Source of the DNA: Rhizomicrobium palustre
GTDB lineage: Bacteria; Pseudomonadota; Alphaproteobacteria; Micropepsales; Micropepsaceae
Length of the DNA stretch: 64,000 bases
Direction of reading: 5' to 3'
NCBI RefSeq assembly: GCF_011761565.1
Contig: NZ_JAASRM010000001.1
Coordinates: forward strand, 62,139-126,138
Shown here: piece by piece, positions 16,951-26,296 of the stretch
Numbering within the stretch: the stretch's first letter is position 1
Layout: each line of letters begins with the position of its first letter
The notes under the pieces: generated by a model
Told to the model about the DNA's origin: nothing
Database searches by the model: none
What the model saw: only the letters and a program-made list of their open reading frames with translations
Made by a program: the position numbers and the translations under genes

Positions 16951-18174
16951 TCACACCGCAGCCTTGGAGAGACGCGGCCAGAATACCCCGTAAGCCGCGA
17001 TCAAACCGAAGCACAAGGCAGGAAGGGCGAAACCGAGCCGCATGGAATAGACATCCGCGATATGGCCCATGAAGGGCGGTGCGATGGCGCCCCCCACAAT
17101 GGCCATGACGATCAAGGACGAACCGAGCTTGGTATGCTCACCCAAACCATGGATGCCGAGCGCGAAGATTGTCGGGAACATGATCGACATGAAGAAGAAG
17201 CTCGCGAAAAGCCCGATCAGTCCCGGCATGCCACCCAGCATCGCCGCAAGGCAGGCAACCACATTGATCACCGCATAAATTGCCAGGACACGATGCGGCT
17301 TGGAGAGGCTGATCGCCACGCTGCCGAAAATCCGGCCCACCAGGAACAGGCCGAAGCCGAACATGCCAAGCCAATTCGCGGCCTCTTGCGAGGTGATGCC
17401 CGGCTTATTCTCCAGCACGTAATTGATGAAGAAGCCGAAGATGCCCGATTGTGCCGCGACATAGAGAAACTGCGCCACCACACCGAACAGAAAATGGCTG
17501 CGCTTCCATAATGGCTTTCCGGCCCCGCTCGCTTGTGCCGCCTCTTCCTCTGCCGAAATATCCGGCACATAGGCGAAAACGAAAACCGCGATCAAAAGCA
17601 CCACAACAATGCCAACGCCGATATACGGCACAAACAGCCCGGCGTTTGAATTCTGCCCTTCCTGGCCGAAGATGAAATAGCCCCCGACCAGCGGCCCCAA
17701 TATCCAGCCGATGCCATTGAAGGTCTGGGCGATATTGATGCGGATGGCGCCAGTCTCTGCGGGCCCCAACACGGTGGTATAGGGGTTGGCGATGGTCTCG
17801 AGGCAGGTCAGGCCCGCCGCGAGCACGAAAAGTCCCAAAAGGAAGGCCCAATAAGCGCCGATCTCGATCGCCGGAACAAACCAGAACGCGCCTGCCGCGA
17901 TCAGCACCAGCCCGATGATAATGCCGCCTTTATAGCCGAAGCGGCGTGCCAGCAATCCCGCGGGGATCGCCATCAGGAAATAGGCGATGTAGTTGGCTGT
18001 CTGCACCAGCCCCGATTGGGCGCGGCTGATGTGCAGCGTGGTCTGGAAGTGCTTGTTCAGCACATCGATGAGGCCGTTGCAAAAGCCCCAAAGCAAAAAC
18101 AAAAGCGTGACCAGCACAAAGGTGGCCAGCATATTTTTGCCGTCCGCCGCGCGGAACAATCCCTGTTTGGGCAT
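16951..18174 (-). CDS. fucP: L-fucose:H+ symporter (FucP-type MFS permease)
   Basis: A 407-residue inner-membrane protein with about 12 transmembrane helices. The start [20 protein letters not shown] with [20 protein letters not shown] is the hallmark of the FucP branch, as is [20 protein letters not shown] followed by [11 protein letters not shown]. The conserved [20 protein letters not shown] (with Glu and Asn implicated in proton and sugar binding in FucP) is present, as are [12 protein letters not shown] and [18 protein letters not shown]. It brings L-fucose or a similar deoxy-hexose into the cytosol. It is the first gene of a short operon with the mutarotase, and an AraC regulator lies immediately upstream on the same strand. 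Confidence 0.88.
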   Translation of the reverse strand: MPKQGLFRAADGKNMLATFVLVTLLFLLWGFCNGLIDVLNKHFQTTLHISRAQSGLVQTANYIAYFLMAIPAGLLARRFGYKGGIIIGLVLIAAGAFWFVPAIEIGAYWAFLLGLFVLAAGLTCLETIANPYTTVLGPAETGAIRINIAQTFNGIGWILGPLVGGYFIFGQEGQNSNAGLFVPYIGVGIVVVLLIAVFVFAYVPDISAEEEAAQASGAGKPLWKRSHFLFGVVAQFLYVAAQSGIFGFFINYVLENKPGITSQEAANWLGMFGFGLFLVGRIFGSVAISLSKPHRVLAIYAVINVVACLAAMLGGMPGLIGLFASFFFMSIMFPTIFALGIHGLGEHTKLGSSLIVMAIVGGAIAPPFMGHIADVYSMRLGFALPALCFGLIAAYGVFWPRLSKAAV

Positions 18175-18319
18175 CCCGTGCCCCTCCCCTGAATTTTATA
18201 TGATCTGCCTTTGCAGGCCCGTTTGTGGACCTGCCCGAAGCGATCTTTTGTTCAGGAGCTAAAGCGGAAAAGGTGCTGCGAGGAATAGTTATTCTTGCGG
18301 GACCTGTAGATTTTTGACT

Positions 18320-19180
18320 TCAGCGCAATTTGCGGAATTGGGCCGGTGAAAAGCCCAGGATGTTGTTGAACACTCTGGAAAAGTGAAAACTGTCGTTAAA
18401 GCCGACCGAGGCGGCAAGGTCCTTGATCAACAGGCCGGGCTTTTGCAGCTCTGCCGCGGCATAATTTATCTTCAGCCGCAGGAGGTATTGATACGGGCTT
18501 TGACGGTCAAAGCGGCGGAACAGGCGGCAGATATAGGCATTGTTCATGCCGCAGGCGGCGGAAATCTGATCCAACGATTTCAGGGTCAGGAAATCGCGCT
18601 CAATCAGGGAGCGGCAGCGCAAATAAGCCGCGAAGGCGGGCGATTCCGCCTCCTTAGGCGCGGTTGCCTTGGCCCCGATCTTCAGCGCCAGGCACTCCAG
18701 CAATTTGACCGAATAGGCTTCGCGCTGCGTAGATGTGCCGCTTTCGATAAGCTCCTCGAACAGCATAGCCACACTATCCGGCGGGAAAACCTGCGCCGCC
18801 GCCCCGCCCTTAAGGCCGCAATCGACCAGCAGCCGCGCCGCCCGCGTGCCCGTGAAATCCACGAAATATTTGACCAGCGGCGCGCGTGGCTCGGTGGTGA
18901 TGTGATGAGGTGTACGCGGCGTATAGGCGAACACCACCCCGGCTTTCAACGTGTAGCTCTCCTCCCCCAGAATAAGCTGGCCGCGCCCCCGGATTACATA
19001 TTCAACGGCAAAATAGGGAAAAGCGGTGCGATGGATGGCGTAATCCGGCGCACAATGTTCCAGCCCGCCGCTCACCACCGTCAAAGCGCTACGTTTGGAG
19101 GGATCGAGGTCCAGGAAAAAGCGTCGCGCCGTCCCGACTTGCCGGGAAAAGAATTCGGGATTCTGCGAATTTCTATCCAT
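18320..19180 (-). CDS. AraC-family regulator, probably of the L-fucose genes
   Basis: A 286-residue AraC/XylS-type activator. The N-terminal cupin is visible as HRTAFPYFAVEYVIRGRGQL, ILGEESYTLKAGVVFAYTPR and TPHHITTEPRAPLVKYFVDF, a sugar-binding double-strand barrel. The C-terminal 100 residues carry two helix-turn-helix motifs, with DQISAACGMNNAYICRLFRR and IKDLAASVGFNDSFHFSRVF then NNILGFSPAQFRKL. The ATG at 19180 is preferred; the frame extends to 19273 without family resemblance. It stands between the fucPU pair and the divergent dehydrogenase-lactonase-reductase operon, so it most likely senses fucose and controls both sides. Confidence 0.85.
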   Translation of the reverse strand: MDRNSQNPEFFSRQVGTARRFFLDLDPSKRSALTVVSGGLEHCAPDYAIHRTAFPYFAVEYVIRGRGQLILGEESYTLKAGVVFAYTPRTPHHITTEPRAPLVKYFVDFTGTRAARLLVDCGLKGGAAAQVFPPDSVAMLFEELIESGTSTQREAYSVKLLECLALKIGAKATAPKEAESPAFAAYLRCRSLIERDFLTLKSLDQISAACGMNNAYICRLFRRFDRQSPYQYLLRLKINYAAAELQKPGLLIKDLAASVGFNDSFHFSRVFNNILGFSPAQFRKLR

Positions 19181-19363
19181 GCTGCCCGCCCCGCCATTAT
19201 CCCGATGAAACCTAGCCCAAATGGCACTCCCCTGTCGAGTTTGCCACACCGCCACAACCTGAATCGAAGCCAATTATTGTCGGGTCAGGACTAGAATTTG
19301 CTCTAGCGCGGCAGGGCGATAGTTGGCTAAGCGACATATAGAGAAAATTGGCGGAGGACCGCG

Positions 19364-20377
19364 ATGCAAGCCCTTTTGATCGAAGGTGTCGAGAGCTGTG
19401 CCTTGCATACGGTGGGTGATCCTACCCCCGGCCCCGGCGAGGTCCTCATCAATGTGCGCCATGTCGGGCTTTGCGGCAGCGATCTGGCGACCTTCACCGG
19501 CCTCAACCCGCTGGTCTCCCTGCCCCGTATTCCCGGCCACGAAATTGGGGCGGAGATCATTAACGCAGCCCCCGATGTGCCGAGCCAATATGCGCCGGGC
19601 AAGCGCGTCATTGTTATTCCGTATACGGCGTGTGGGCAGTGCTCCTCCTGCCGCAAGGGACGGGTCAATGCCTGCCGTTACAACCGCACCCTGGGGGTGC
19701 AACAGAACGGCGGCCTTGCCGAGCGGCTGGTGCTTCCCTATTCCAAGCTGATCGTGAACGACACCTTGCCCGCCCGGCATTTGGCATTGGTGGAGCCGCT
19801 TTCGGTCGGTTTTCATGCCGTGGCGCGTGGACAAGTTCAGCCAGGCGACCGTGTCGCAGTGATCGGTTGCGGCATGATCGGCATGGGTGCGGTAGCGGGT
19901 GCAGTCGCCGCCGGGGCCGAGGTCATCGCGATTGATCTGGGCAGCAAGACCGAAATGGCGCTGCGCTATGGCGCCAAGCATGCCATCGACGCGGGTTGTG
20001 AAGATGTGGTTGCCAAGGTGAACGAACTTACCGGCGGTGATGGCGCCGATGTGGTGATCGAAGCCGTCGGCCTGCCCGCCACATTCACCCAAGCAATCGA
20101 TATCGCCTGTTTTGCAGGACGCGTGGTCTATATCGGTTATTCGAAGGCGCCGGTGACCTATGACACCAAGTTCTTCAATATGAAGGAGCTGGATATTCAC
20201 GGCTCGCGCAACGCGACCGAGGCCGATTTCAGCGCCGTGATTTCTTATCTGGAAAAGCTGGATCACAGTCCGGATGATCTGATTTCGAAGATCTTCCCCT
20301 TTGCTGATGCAGCGGCGGCCCTTCCCTATTGGGCTGGCGCCCGCGCCTCCACGTTGAAAATCCTGATCGAACGGTGA
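19364..20377 (+). CDS. Zinc-type alcohol/polyol dehydrogenase (MDR; LgoD/YjjN-like)
   Basis: A 337-residue medium-chain dehydrogenase. It has the catalytic zinc ligands in VGLCGSDLATF and PGHEIGAEI, the structural zinc cysteines in CGQCSSCRKGRVNAC, an EPLSVGFHAV segment, and the NAD-binding glycine motif VIGCGMIGMGAVAG followed by AIDLGSKTEMAL. The NMKELDIHGSRNATEADF block is common to the threonine/sorbitol/galactonate dehydrogenase branch and recalls E. coli YjjN (LgoD), which oxidises L-galactonate at C5. L-fuconate is 6-deoxy-L-galactonate, so a similar reaction on fuconate is plausible. First gene of a three-gene plus-strand operon, 6 bases before the lactonase. Substrate is inferred from context. 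Confidence 0.8.
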   Translation: MQALLIEGVESCALHTVGDPTPGPGEVLINVRHVGLCGSDLATFTGLNPLVSLPRIPGHEIGAEIINAAPDVPSQYAPGKRVIVIPYTACGQCSSCRKGRVNACRYNRTLGVQQNGGLAERLVLPYSKLIVNDTLPARHLALVEPLSVGFHAVARGQVQPGDRVAVIGCGMIGMGAVAGAVAAGAEVIAIDLGSKTEMALRYGAKHAIDAGCEDVVAKVNELTGGDGADVVIEAVGLPATFTQAIDIACFAGRVVYIGYSKAPVTYDTKFFNMKELDIHGSRNATEADFSAVISYLEKLDHSPDDLISKIFPFADAAAALPYWAGARASTLKILIER

Positions 20378-20383
20378 GCCATC

Positions 20384-21244
20384 ATGCTGATCGACGCCCA
20401 TCAGCATTTCTGGAATCCCGACAGAGGCGACTATGGCTGGCTGAGCGGCCCCTTCGCTCCGATCCGCCGGATCTTCACGCCGGACGATCTTTCCCCTGAG
20501 CTTGCCGCCAATGGCGTCAATGCTACGGTGTTGGTGCAGACTTGGTCGTCGGTCGACGAAACACGCGCATTCCTCACCCTCGCGAGCGCGACGCCGTTCA
20601 TCGCAGGCGTTGTGGGCTGGGTAGATTTGACAGCAGCGAATGTGGCGGATGTGATCGCGGAGCTGAAAGCAGGTCAAGGCGGCACATATCTCGTCGGTAT
20701 CCGCCATCAGGTGCATGACGAGCCCGATGCGGACTGGCTGCTGCGTCCGGATGTGCGGCGCGGCCTGCAAGCCGTGGCGGACCACGGCCTTGTCTATGAT
20801 CTTTTGCTGAAACCGCGTGAATTGCCCGCAGCGCTGAAAACTGTGCAAGCCTTTCCGCACTTGCGCTTTGTCATCGATCACATCGCCAAGCCGGATATTC
20901 GCGGGCATGGCTTTTCGGCTTGGGCGGAGCTGATGGCTCCTTTTGCGGCGGAGCGCGGCCATGTCTGGTGCAAGCTTTCCGGCATGGTGACCGAAGCCGA
21001 TTGGGAAAATTGGACCCTTGTTGATTTGCAGCCCTATATCGATGAGGTGCTGCGCCTCTTCGGGCCTTCGCGCGTTCTTTATGGCTCGGATTGGCCGGTC
21101 TGCCGCGTTGCGGGCGGCTATACAAAATGGCTTGCCGCCCTGAAGCAGGCCATCGCCGCACGCACCGCTATCGAGCACGCACAAATTCTTGGGGGCTCCG
21201 CGCAGGAGCTTTACCGTCTTTCTCTTTCGGACATCGCCAAATGA
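20384..21244 (+). CDS. L-fucono-lactonase-type amidohydrolase
   Basis: A 286-residue TIM-barrel hydrolase of the amidohydrolase-2 family that opens sugar lactones. It begins with MLIDAHQHFWNPDRGDYGWL, where the HxH pair would bind the metal; this opening is shared by L-fuconolactonases and L-rhamnono-lactonases. Further metal or catalytic positions appear in GIRHQVHDEPDADWLL, RFVIDHIAKPDI, KLSGMVTEADW and VLYGSDWPVC, the last Asp being the general base. It would hydrolyse L-fucono-lactone made by the aldo-keto reductase next door to L-fuconate. It overlaps that gene by 4 bases (ATGA), strong evidence for coupled translation. Confidence 0.86.
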   Translation: MLIDAHQHFWNPDRGDYGWLSGPFAPIRRIFTPDDLSPELAANGVNATVLVQTWSSVDETRAFLTLASATPFIAGVVGWVDLTAANVADVIAELKAGQGGTYLVGIRHQVHDEPDADWLLRPDVRRGLQAVADHGLVYDLLLKPRELPAALKTVQAFPHLRFVIDHIAKPDIRGHGFSAWAELMAPFAAERGHVWCKLSGMVTEADWENWTLVDLQPYIDEVLRLFGPSRVLYGSDWPVCRVAGGYTKWLAALKQAIAARTAIEHAQILGGSAQELYRLSLSDIAK

Positions 21245-22242
21245 ATGCCGCCGCTCTTTTCTCCTCACCTGAAATGCGTTTTGGATTCGGCGCCAGTGGT
21301 CTTGGCACCCTCACCTGGGATATTCCCGATGATGTGGCGCAGGCGATTTTGGAAGAGGCCTGGGCTGCGGGATTTCGCTATTTCGACAGCTCCCCGCTTT
21401 ATGGCTTCGGCCTTTCGGAGCTCAGGCTCGGGCGCTTCCTGCGCAATGTTCCGCGCAGCGACTATATGCTGTCGACCAAAGTCGGGCGTTATTTCGTAGC
21501 GCCCAAGCGTGGTGAAATCCCGGATCGGGGCGGCTGGGTGCGCCCGCAACCGCTGAAACCCGTGCTGGATTATAGCTATGACGGGGTGATGCGGTCTCTC
21601 GAGCAATCGGTCAACCGGCTGGGCCAAGGCGCCATCGATATCGTCTATATCCACGATCTCGACCGGCGCAATCTCGGCGAAGATTTCAACCGCCATTACA
21701 AGACCGCGGTGGAAAGCGGCTACAAGGCGCTGGATGAGCTGCGCCGCTCTGGCGAGGTGAAGGCCATCGGTGTGGGGCTGAATGAAGCCGATGTCGCGGC
21801 TGACTTGATCAGCGATTGCGATCTCGATGTCGTCATGCTGGCCGGCCGCTATACGCTTCTGGAACAGCCCGCGCTCGAAAGCTTCCTGCCCAAAGCGGTG
21901 GAGAAGAAGGTCTCCGTCGTGGCGGTGGGCGTGTTCAATTCCGGCATTCTGGTGAAGCCGCCAGAGGCTGGTGGCAATTATGATTACGGCGCCGCGCCAG
22001 AGGCCATTATCGCGCGTGCCCGCGCCATTGCCGAAGTATGTGCCGAATACGGCGTGGAGATGCCCGCCGCCGCGGTGCACTTCCCCTATGGCCACCCGGC
22101 GGTGAAATGCGTGCTCGTTGGAATGAGCAAGCTGAAAGCAGTGCGCCAGAACATGGACTGGTACAAGGCCACTCTGCCAGCCCCCCTTTGGCAGGCGTTA
22201 AAGCGCCAAGGCCTTCTCGCCGAGAACGCCCCGACGCCCTGA
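21241..22242 (+). CDS. Aldo/keto reductase, L-fucose (D-threo-aldose) 1-dehydrogenase type
   Basis: A 333-residue NAD(P)-dependent TIM-barrel oxidoreductase. The start MNAAALFSSPEMRFGFGASG, then AGFRYFDSSPLYGFGLSELR, STKVGRYFVAPKRGEIPD and DIVYIHDLDRRNLGED, contains the AKR tetrad: Asp and Tyr in FDSSPLYG, Lys in STKVG and His in YIHD. The long insert after STKVG (pyranose-dehydrogenase style) and VKCVLVGMSKLKAVRQNMDW are typical of L-fucose/D-threo-aldose 1-dehydrogenases, which oxidise the anomeric carbon to the lactone. The ATG at 21241 overlaps the lactonase stop. Last gene of the operon, ending 2 bases from the convergent cyoD stop. Confidence 0.85.
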   Translation: MNAAALFSSPEMRFGFGASGLGTLTWDIPDDVAQAILEEAWAAGFRYFDSSPLYGFGLSELRLGRFLRNVPRSDYMLSTKVGRYFVAPKRGEIPDRGGWVRPQPLKPVLDYSYDGVMRSLEQSVNRLGQGAIDIVYIHDLDRRNLGEDFNRHYKTAVESGYKALDELRRSGEVKAIGVGLNEADVAADLISDCDLDVVMLAGRYTLLEQPALESFLPKAVEKKVSVVAVGVFNSGILVKPPEAGGNYDYGAAPEAIIARARAIAEVCAEYGVEMPAAAVHFPYGHPAVKCVLVGMSKLKAVRQNMDWYKATLPAPLWQALKRQGLLAENAPTP

Positions 22243-22244
22243 GG

Positions 22245-22643
22245 CTACATTTTCATCTCAGAATGGCTCATGTGCGGCATCAGGTTCTCGCCGAGATGGA
22301 ACATGATCCAGATCGAGCCGACCACGACCAGAAACACGATCAAGATACCGAAAGCCAGCGCCATGGTATTGTTGGTGTTATCCGGGCCGGTGGTGATGTG
22401 CAGGAAGAAGACGAGATGCACGCCGATCTGCGCGATGGCGAGTGCCACCAGCGCCATGGGAATGGACGGGCCATAAATTAATGGCGTTTGCGCCGCCCAA
22501 AATGAAGCGACGGTCAGCCCCGCCGCCAGCGCCAAGCCCAAGAGATAGCCTTGCAAGCGCTTGGGCAGGCTCTCATGCATATCGGGATCGGTCGGTCCGC
22601 GATCCCCGGTGAGTTCGTCTTCTTGGGCGGAATGGGAACTCAT
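22245..22643 (-). CDS. cyoD: Cytochrome o ubiquinol oxidase subunit IV
   Basis: A 132-residue membrane protein with three helices (RLQGYLLGLALAAGLTVASF, PSIPMALVALAIAQIGVHLV, AFGILIVFLVVVGSIWIMF) and the conserved GVHLVFFLHI segment of CyoD, which helps assemble the copper site of subunit I. The length is slightly above the 109 residues of E. coli because of a hydrophilic N-terminal extension ([20 protein letters not shown]). The ATG at 22643 overlaps the cyoC stop. It is the last gene of cyoABCD; no cyoE (heme O synthase) follows in this window, so that function must be encoded elsewhere. Confidence 0.92.
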   Translation of the reverse strand: MSSHSAQEDELTGDRGPTDPDMHESLPKRLQGYLLGLALAAGLTVASFWAAQTPLIYGPSIPMALVALAIAQIGVHLVFFLHITTGPDNTNNTMALAFGILIVFLVVVGSIWIMFHLGENLMPHMSHSEMKM

Positions 22644-23287
22644 AGGCGTACCCCCATCAGATACACGACCGTGAAAATCGCCACCCAGATAATGTCGAGG
22701 GCGTGCCAGAACAGGCTGAAACACAGAAAGCGATGCACAATCGTCTCGCGAAAACCCTTGGCATAGAACTGCGCCATCATGGTGCCGAGCCATAACAGCC
22801 CGAGCGAGACATGGGCGCCGTGACAGCCGACCAGGGTGAAGAAAGATGTCAGAAAGGCGCTGCGTTCCGGCCCATAACCTTTCTCAATCAGATCGGCGAA
22901 TTCGCGAAACTCTAGCGCTAGAAACCCAACCCCGAAAAGCCCTGCCACCAGAAGCCCGATCTGCGTCCAGCGCTGGCTTCTCTGCTCCACCCCCAAGGTC
23001 GCGATGGTACAGGCAAAGCTGGAGGCGAGCAGGAAGGCTGTTTCCCATCCCGCCGTGGTGAGATCGAAAATATCGCGCGGCCCCGGACCGCCCGCTGTTT
23101 CCGGCAGCAGCACCCCATAGGTGGCGAAGAAGGCCGAAAACATCACGATATCGGAGAGAAGGAAAATCCAGAAGCCGTAGCCGACCACAATGCGCTGTGG
23201 CGCTGGCCCACCCGCACCATGGCCGACGGCTTCTGCGCTGCCCATCACGGGAAGATGGCGATATTCATGCTCTGCTGCCGAACTCAT
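22640..23287 (-). CDS. cyoC: Cytochrome o ubiquinol oxidase subunit III
   Basis: A 215-residue inner-membrane subunit with five helices. [20 protein letters not shown] is the invariant first helix of heme-copper oxidase subunit III in quinol oxidases, and the last helices contain [20 protein letters not shown] and [20 protein letters not shown]. It starts at an ATG overlapping the cyoB stop (ATGA) and its own stop overlaps cyoD, so translation of the three downstream genes is tightly coupled. It stabilises subunit I; it carries no redox centre. Confidence 0.94.
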   Translation of the reverse strand: MSSAAEHEYRHLPVMGSAEAVGHGAGGPAPQRIVVGYGFWIFLLSDIVMFSAFFATYGVLLPETAGGPGPRDIFDLTTAGWETAFLLASSFACTIATLGVEQRSQRWTQIGLLVAGLFGVGFLALEFREFADLIEKGYGPERSAFLTSFFTLVGCHGAHVSLGLLWLGTMMAQFYAKGFRETIVHRFLCFSLFWHALDIIWVAIFTVVYLMGVRL

Positions 23288-25288
23288 GAAATCGCTCCGG
23301 TCTGCAAGGCTTCGGCGCGGGCGGCACGATTGGCGCGGTCAATGCGCGCCACCTCCTCCACCGGGATTTCGATGTGGTGGACATCGCGCCACGCGAAAAC
23401 GACGAAGGTCGCATAAGCGCCGATCAATCCGACAATGGCCATCCACCAGATATGCCAGATCATGGCAAAGCCGATCACGGTGGTGAAAAAGGCCGTCACG
23501 AAACCCGTGGCGCTGTTGATCGGCATCTCGATGGGCTCGTATTCGGGCTCTTCATGGACCAGCCGCTTGACCACGATGGCGCGCTGCTTGCGCTCCCAAT
23601 AGGGCTCCTCGCCATGCACATCGGGGATGGCGGCGAAGTTGAACATCGGCGGCGGTGACGGCGTGGACCATTCGAGATTACGCCCGCCCCATGGATCGCC
23701 GGTCACATCGCGGCGCTGATCGCGGGTCCGGATCGAAATATAGAGCTGCCACACTTGGCAGAAGGCGCCGATGGCGAGCAGCACCACGCCGAAGGCCGAA
23801 ACCAGCATCCAAGGATACCATTCCGGCCGATCGAAATGCTGCAAGCGCCGGGTCATGCCTTCGAGACCGGTGATATAGAGCGGCATGAAGGTGACGTAGA
23901 ACCCGATAAAGGCGAACCAGAACGCCGCCTTCCCCCAGCCCTCATCTAGCGTGAAGCCAAAGGCCTTGGGAAACCAATAGGTGATGCCTGCGAAAGCGGC
24001 AAAGACCACACCACCGATGATCACGTTATGGAAATGCGCCACCAGGAAGAGACTATTGTGGAGCTGGAAATCGGCTGGTGGAATGGCGAGCAGCACGCCC
24101 GTCATGCCGCCGACCAGGAAGGTCAGCATAAAACCGATCAGCCAGAGCATGGGCGTGGTAAAGCGCACCCGCCCGCCATACATGGTGAAAAGCCAGTTGA
24201 AGACTTTCACCCCTGTAGGCACCGCGATGATCATGGTGGCGATGCCGAAGACGCCGTTGACGTCGCCGCCCGCGCCCATGGTGAAGAAATGGTGCAGCCA
24301 GACGCAGAAAGAGATGATGCAGATCGCCATGGTCGCCGCCACCATGGAGCGATAGCCGAACAAAGGCTTCGAGGAAAAGGTGGAGGCGACTTCCGAATAG
24401 ATGCCGAAGGCAGGCAGCACCAGAATGTAAACCTCAGGATGCCCCCAGATCCAGATCAGGTTCTGGAACATCATGGCATTGCCGCCGGCCTCGTTGGTGA
24501 AGAAGTGAAAGCCGAGATAGCGGTCGAGCAGCAACATGGCGAGGGTGGCGGTCAGAACGGGAAAGGCCGCCACGATGAGAAGGTTGGAGGCGAGCGCCGT
24601 CCAGCAGAACATCGGCATGCGGGTATAATTCATGCCCGGCGCGCGCATTTTTAAGATGGTGGTGACAAAATTCACCCCTGTCATCAGCGTGCCGACACCG
24701 GAAATCTGCAAAGCCCAGAGATAATAATCAACACCCACCCCTGGCGAGTAGCGAAGTTCGGAGAGCGGCGGGAATGGCAGCCAGCCAGTACGGGCAAACT
24801 CCGCCCACCACCAGCGAGACATTCACCAGCAAAGCGCCAGAGGCGGTGAGCCAGAAGCTTACGGAGTTCAAGGTTGGAAAAGCCACGTCGCGCACGCCAA
24901 GCTGCAAGGGCACGACGAAATTCATCAGCCCGATCACAATCGGCATGGCGCCGAAGAAAATCATGATCGTGCCATGGGCCGAGAAGACCTGATCGTAATG
25001 CTCTGGCGGCAGATAGCCGCCTGCATGAAAGGCGACCGCCTGCTGAGTGCGCATCATGATGGCATCAACAAAGCCGCGCAGCAGCATCAGCACCGCGAGC
25101 AGGCAATACATGATGCCAATGCGTTTATGATCCACGCTGGTGATCCATTCGCGCCAGAGATAGGGCACGTAACCCTTCACCACCACCCAAACCACCACCG
25201 CCAGCGCGATTAGAATAACCCCCGCTCCGGCGGCCAAAGGAATGGGTTGATCGAAAGGAATGGCCTGCCAGCTCAGTTTTCCGAACAT
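23284..25288 (-). CDS. cyoB: Cytochrome o ubiquinol oxidase subunit I, apparent +1 frameshift
   Basis: Catalytic heme-copper subunit that reduces O2 and pumps protons. The N-terminal part ([52 protein letters not shown]) is read in one frame up to VNVSLVVG. The rest ([72 protein letters not shown]) is read in another. Removing one C at 24801-24802 restores [11 protein letters not shown] and a protein of about 667 residues, close to the 663 of E. coli. All heme and copper histidines are then present. The start ATG 25288 follows CGGAGCG. A sequencing error is the simplest reading, since the operon is otherwise intact; a true mutation would abolish the oxidase. Confidence 0.88.
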
Positions 25289-25289
25289 G

Positions 25290-26180
25290 CTAGCGCTCCG
25301 GTTTTGGAGAAAGATGGGGCCCGCCGCGCCCCTCGTCAGGCCCTGGACCTGGGGGCAGATCACGCATCGCCACCTTGTCGAACAATCCTGCCTCAACAGC
25401 GCGATAGGTCACCTGCGGATGATTTTGGCTTTGCTGGAGAAGCTGGTGATAAGCAGCTTTATCCAGCGCGGGGCCCTGACTGCGGGTCTTATCAGCCCAG
25501 GCGGTGAAATCAGATTGCGGCACCGCCACGACATCGAATTGCATGTCGGAAAAACCGTCGCCGCTGAAATGCGCCGAGAGGCCGGGATAGGTACCGGGGC
25601 GATAGGCCAGAAGATTGAGCTGCGTGACCATGCCGTTCATGGCGTAGATTTCGCTGCCCAGCCGCGGCACCCAGAAGACGTTGAAGACGCTGGCCGAGGT
25701 GATACGGAACTTCAGCGGTGTATCCGCAGGCACCACCAAGCGATTGATGCTGGCGATGCCCTGCCCCGGATAGATGAACAGCCATTTCCAATCGAGCGCC
25801 ACGACCTCGATTTCCAGCGGCTCTTTGGCGTGTGCAATGGGTTTGGCAGGGTCAAGATCATGCGAGCCGATCCAGGCGATGCCGCCCAAGAAAATGATCA
25901 CCAGCGCCGGGATCGACCACACGATCATCTCGATGCGGCCGGAATAGGTAAATTCGGGGCGATAGACGGCGCGGGTATTGGAAGCGCGGAACCACCATGC
26001 CACCGCAACAGTTGCGATCATGACCGGGATGATGATCGCCAGCATGATGGCGACGGCGTCAAATAGAATGGTGCGTTCGGCCTCACCAATAGGCCCGGCC
26101 GGTGCGAGCACGCCATGCTCACAGCCGCACAAGAATGTGCTGAGCGAAATGAGTCCCGCGATACGCCAATACCTGGCCAC
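25290..26180 (-). CDS. cyoA: Cytochrome o ubiquinol oxidase subunit II (lipoprotein)
   Basis: A 296-residue subunit. A lipobox ([10 protein letters not shown]) gives an N-terminal lipid-anchored cysteine, followed by two membrane helices ([40 protein letters not shown]) and a periplasmic cupredoxin domain ([20 protein letters not shown]). The domain lacks the CuA ligands: the relevant loop reads [20 protein letters not shown] without the CxxxC pair, which marks a quinol rather than cytochrome c oxidase. It is the first gene of cyoABCD; the gap to cyoB is one base. No regulator gene adjoins it. The C-terminal tail is long and Pro/Gly-rich. Confidence 0.93.
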   Translation of the reverse strand: MARYWRIAGLISLSTFLCGCEHGVLAPAGPIGEAERTILFDAVAIMLAIIIPVMIATVAVAWWFRASNTRAVYRPEFTYSGRIEMIVWSIPALVIIFLGGIAWIGSHDLDPAKPIAHAKEPLEIEVVALDWKWLFIYPGQGIASINRLVVPADTPLKFRITSASVFNVFWVPRLGSEIYAMNGMVTQLNLLAYRPGTYPGLSAHFSGDGFSDMQFDVVAVPQSDFTAWADKTRSQGPALDKAAYHQLLQQSQNHPQVTYRAVEAGLFDKVAMRDLPPGPGPDEGRGGPHLSPKPER

Positions 26181-26296
26181 CAGATCCCCTCAGACCGACC
26201 GCAAGGGGTAAACGCGTTAGCTTCTATTGGTTCCGGCGAGGAGTGGAAATTTCAGGTGGAATGCCTCGAATAAAAACCGTAACGGTTGCGGAGGGC

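Noticed and set aside
19274..21268. Minus-strand open frame of 664 codons antisense to the dehydrogenase and lactonase genes
   Set aside because: It is a shadow of the well-supported plus-strand genes in GC-rich DNA; no family resemblance, and the sense genes have clear catalytic motifs.
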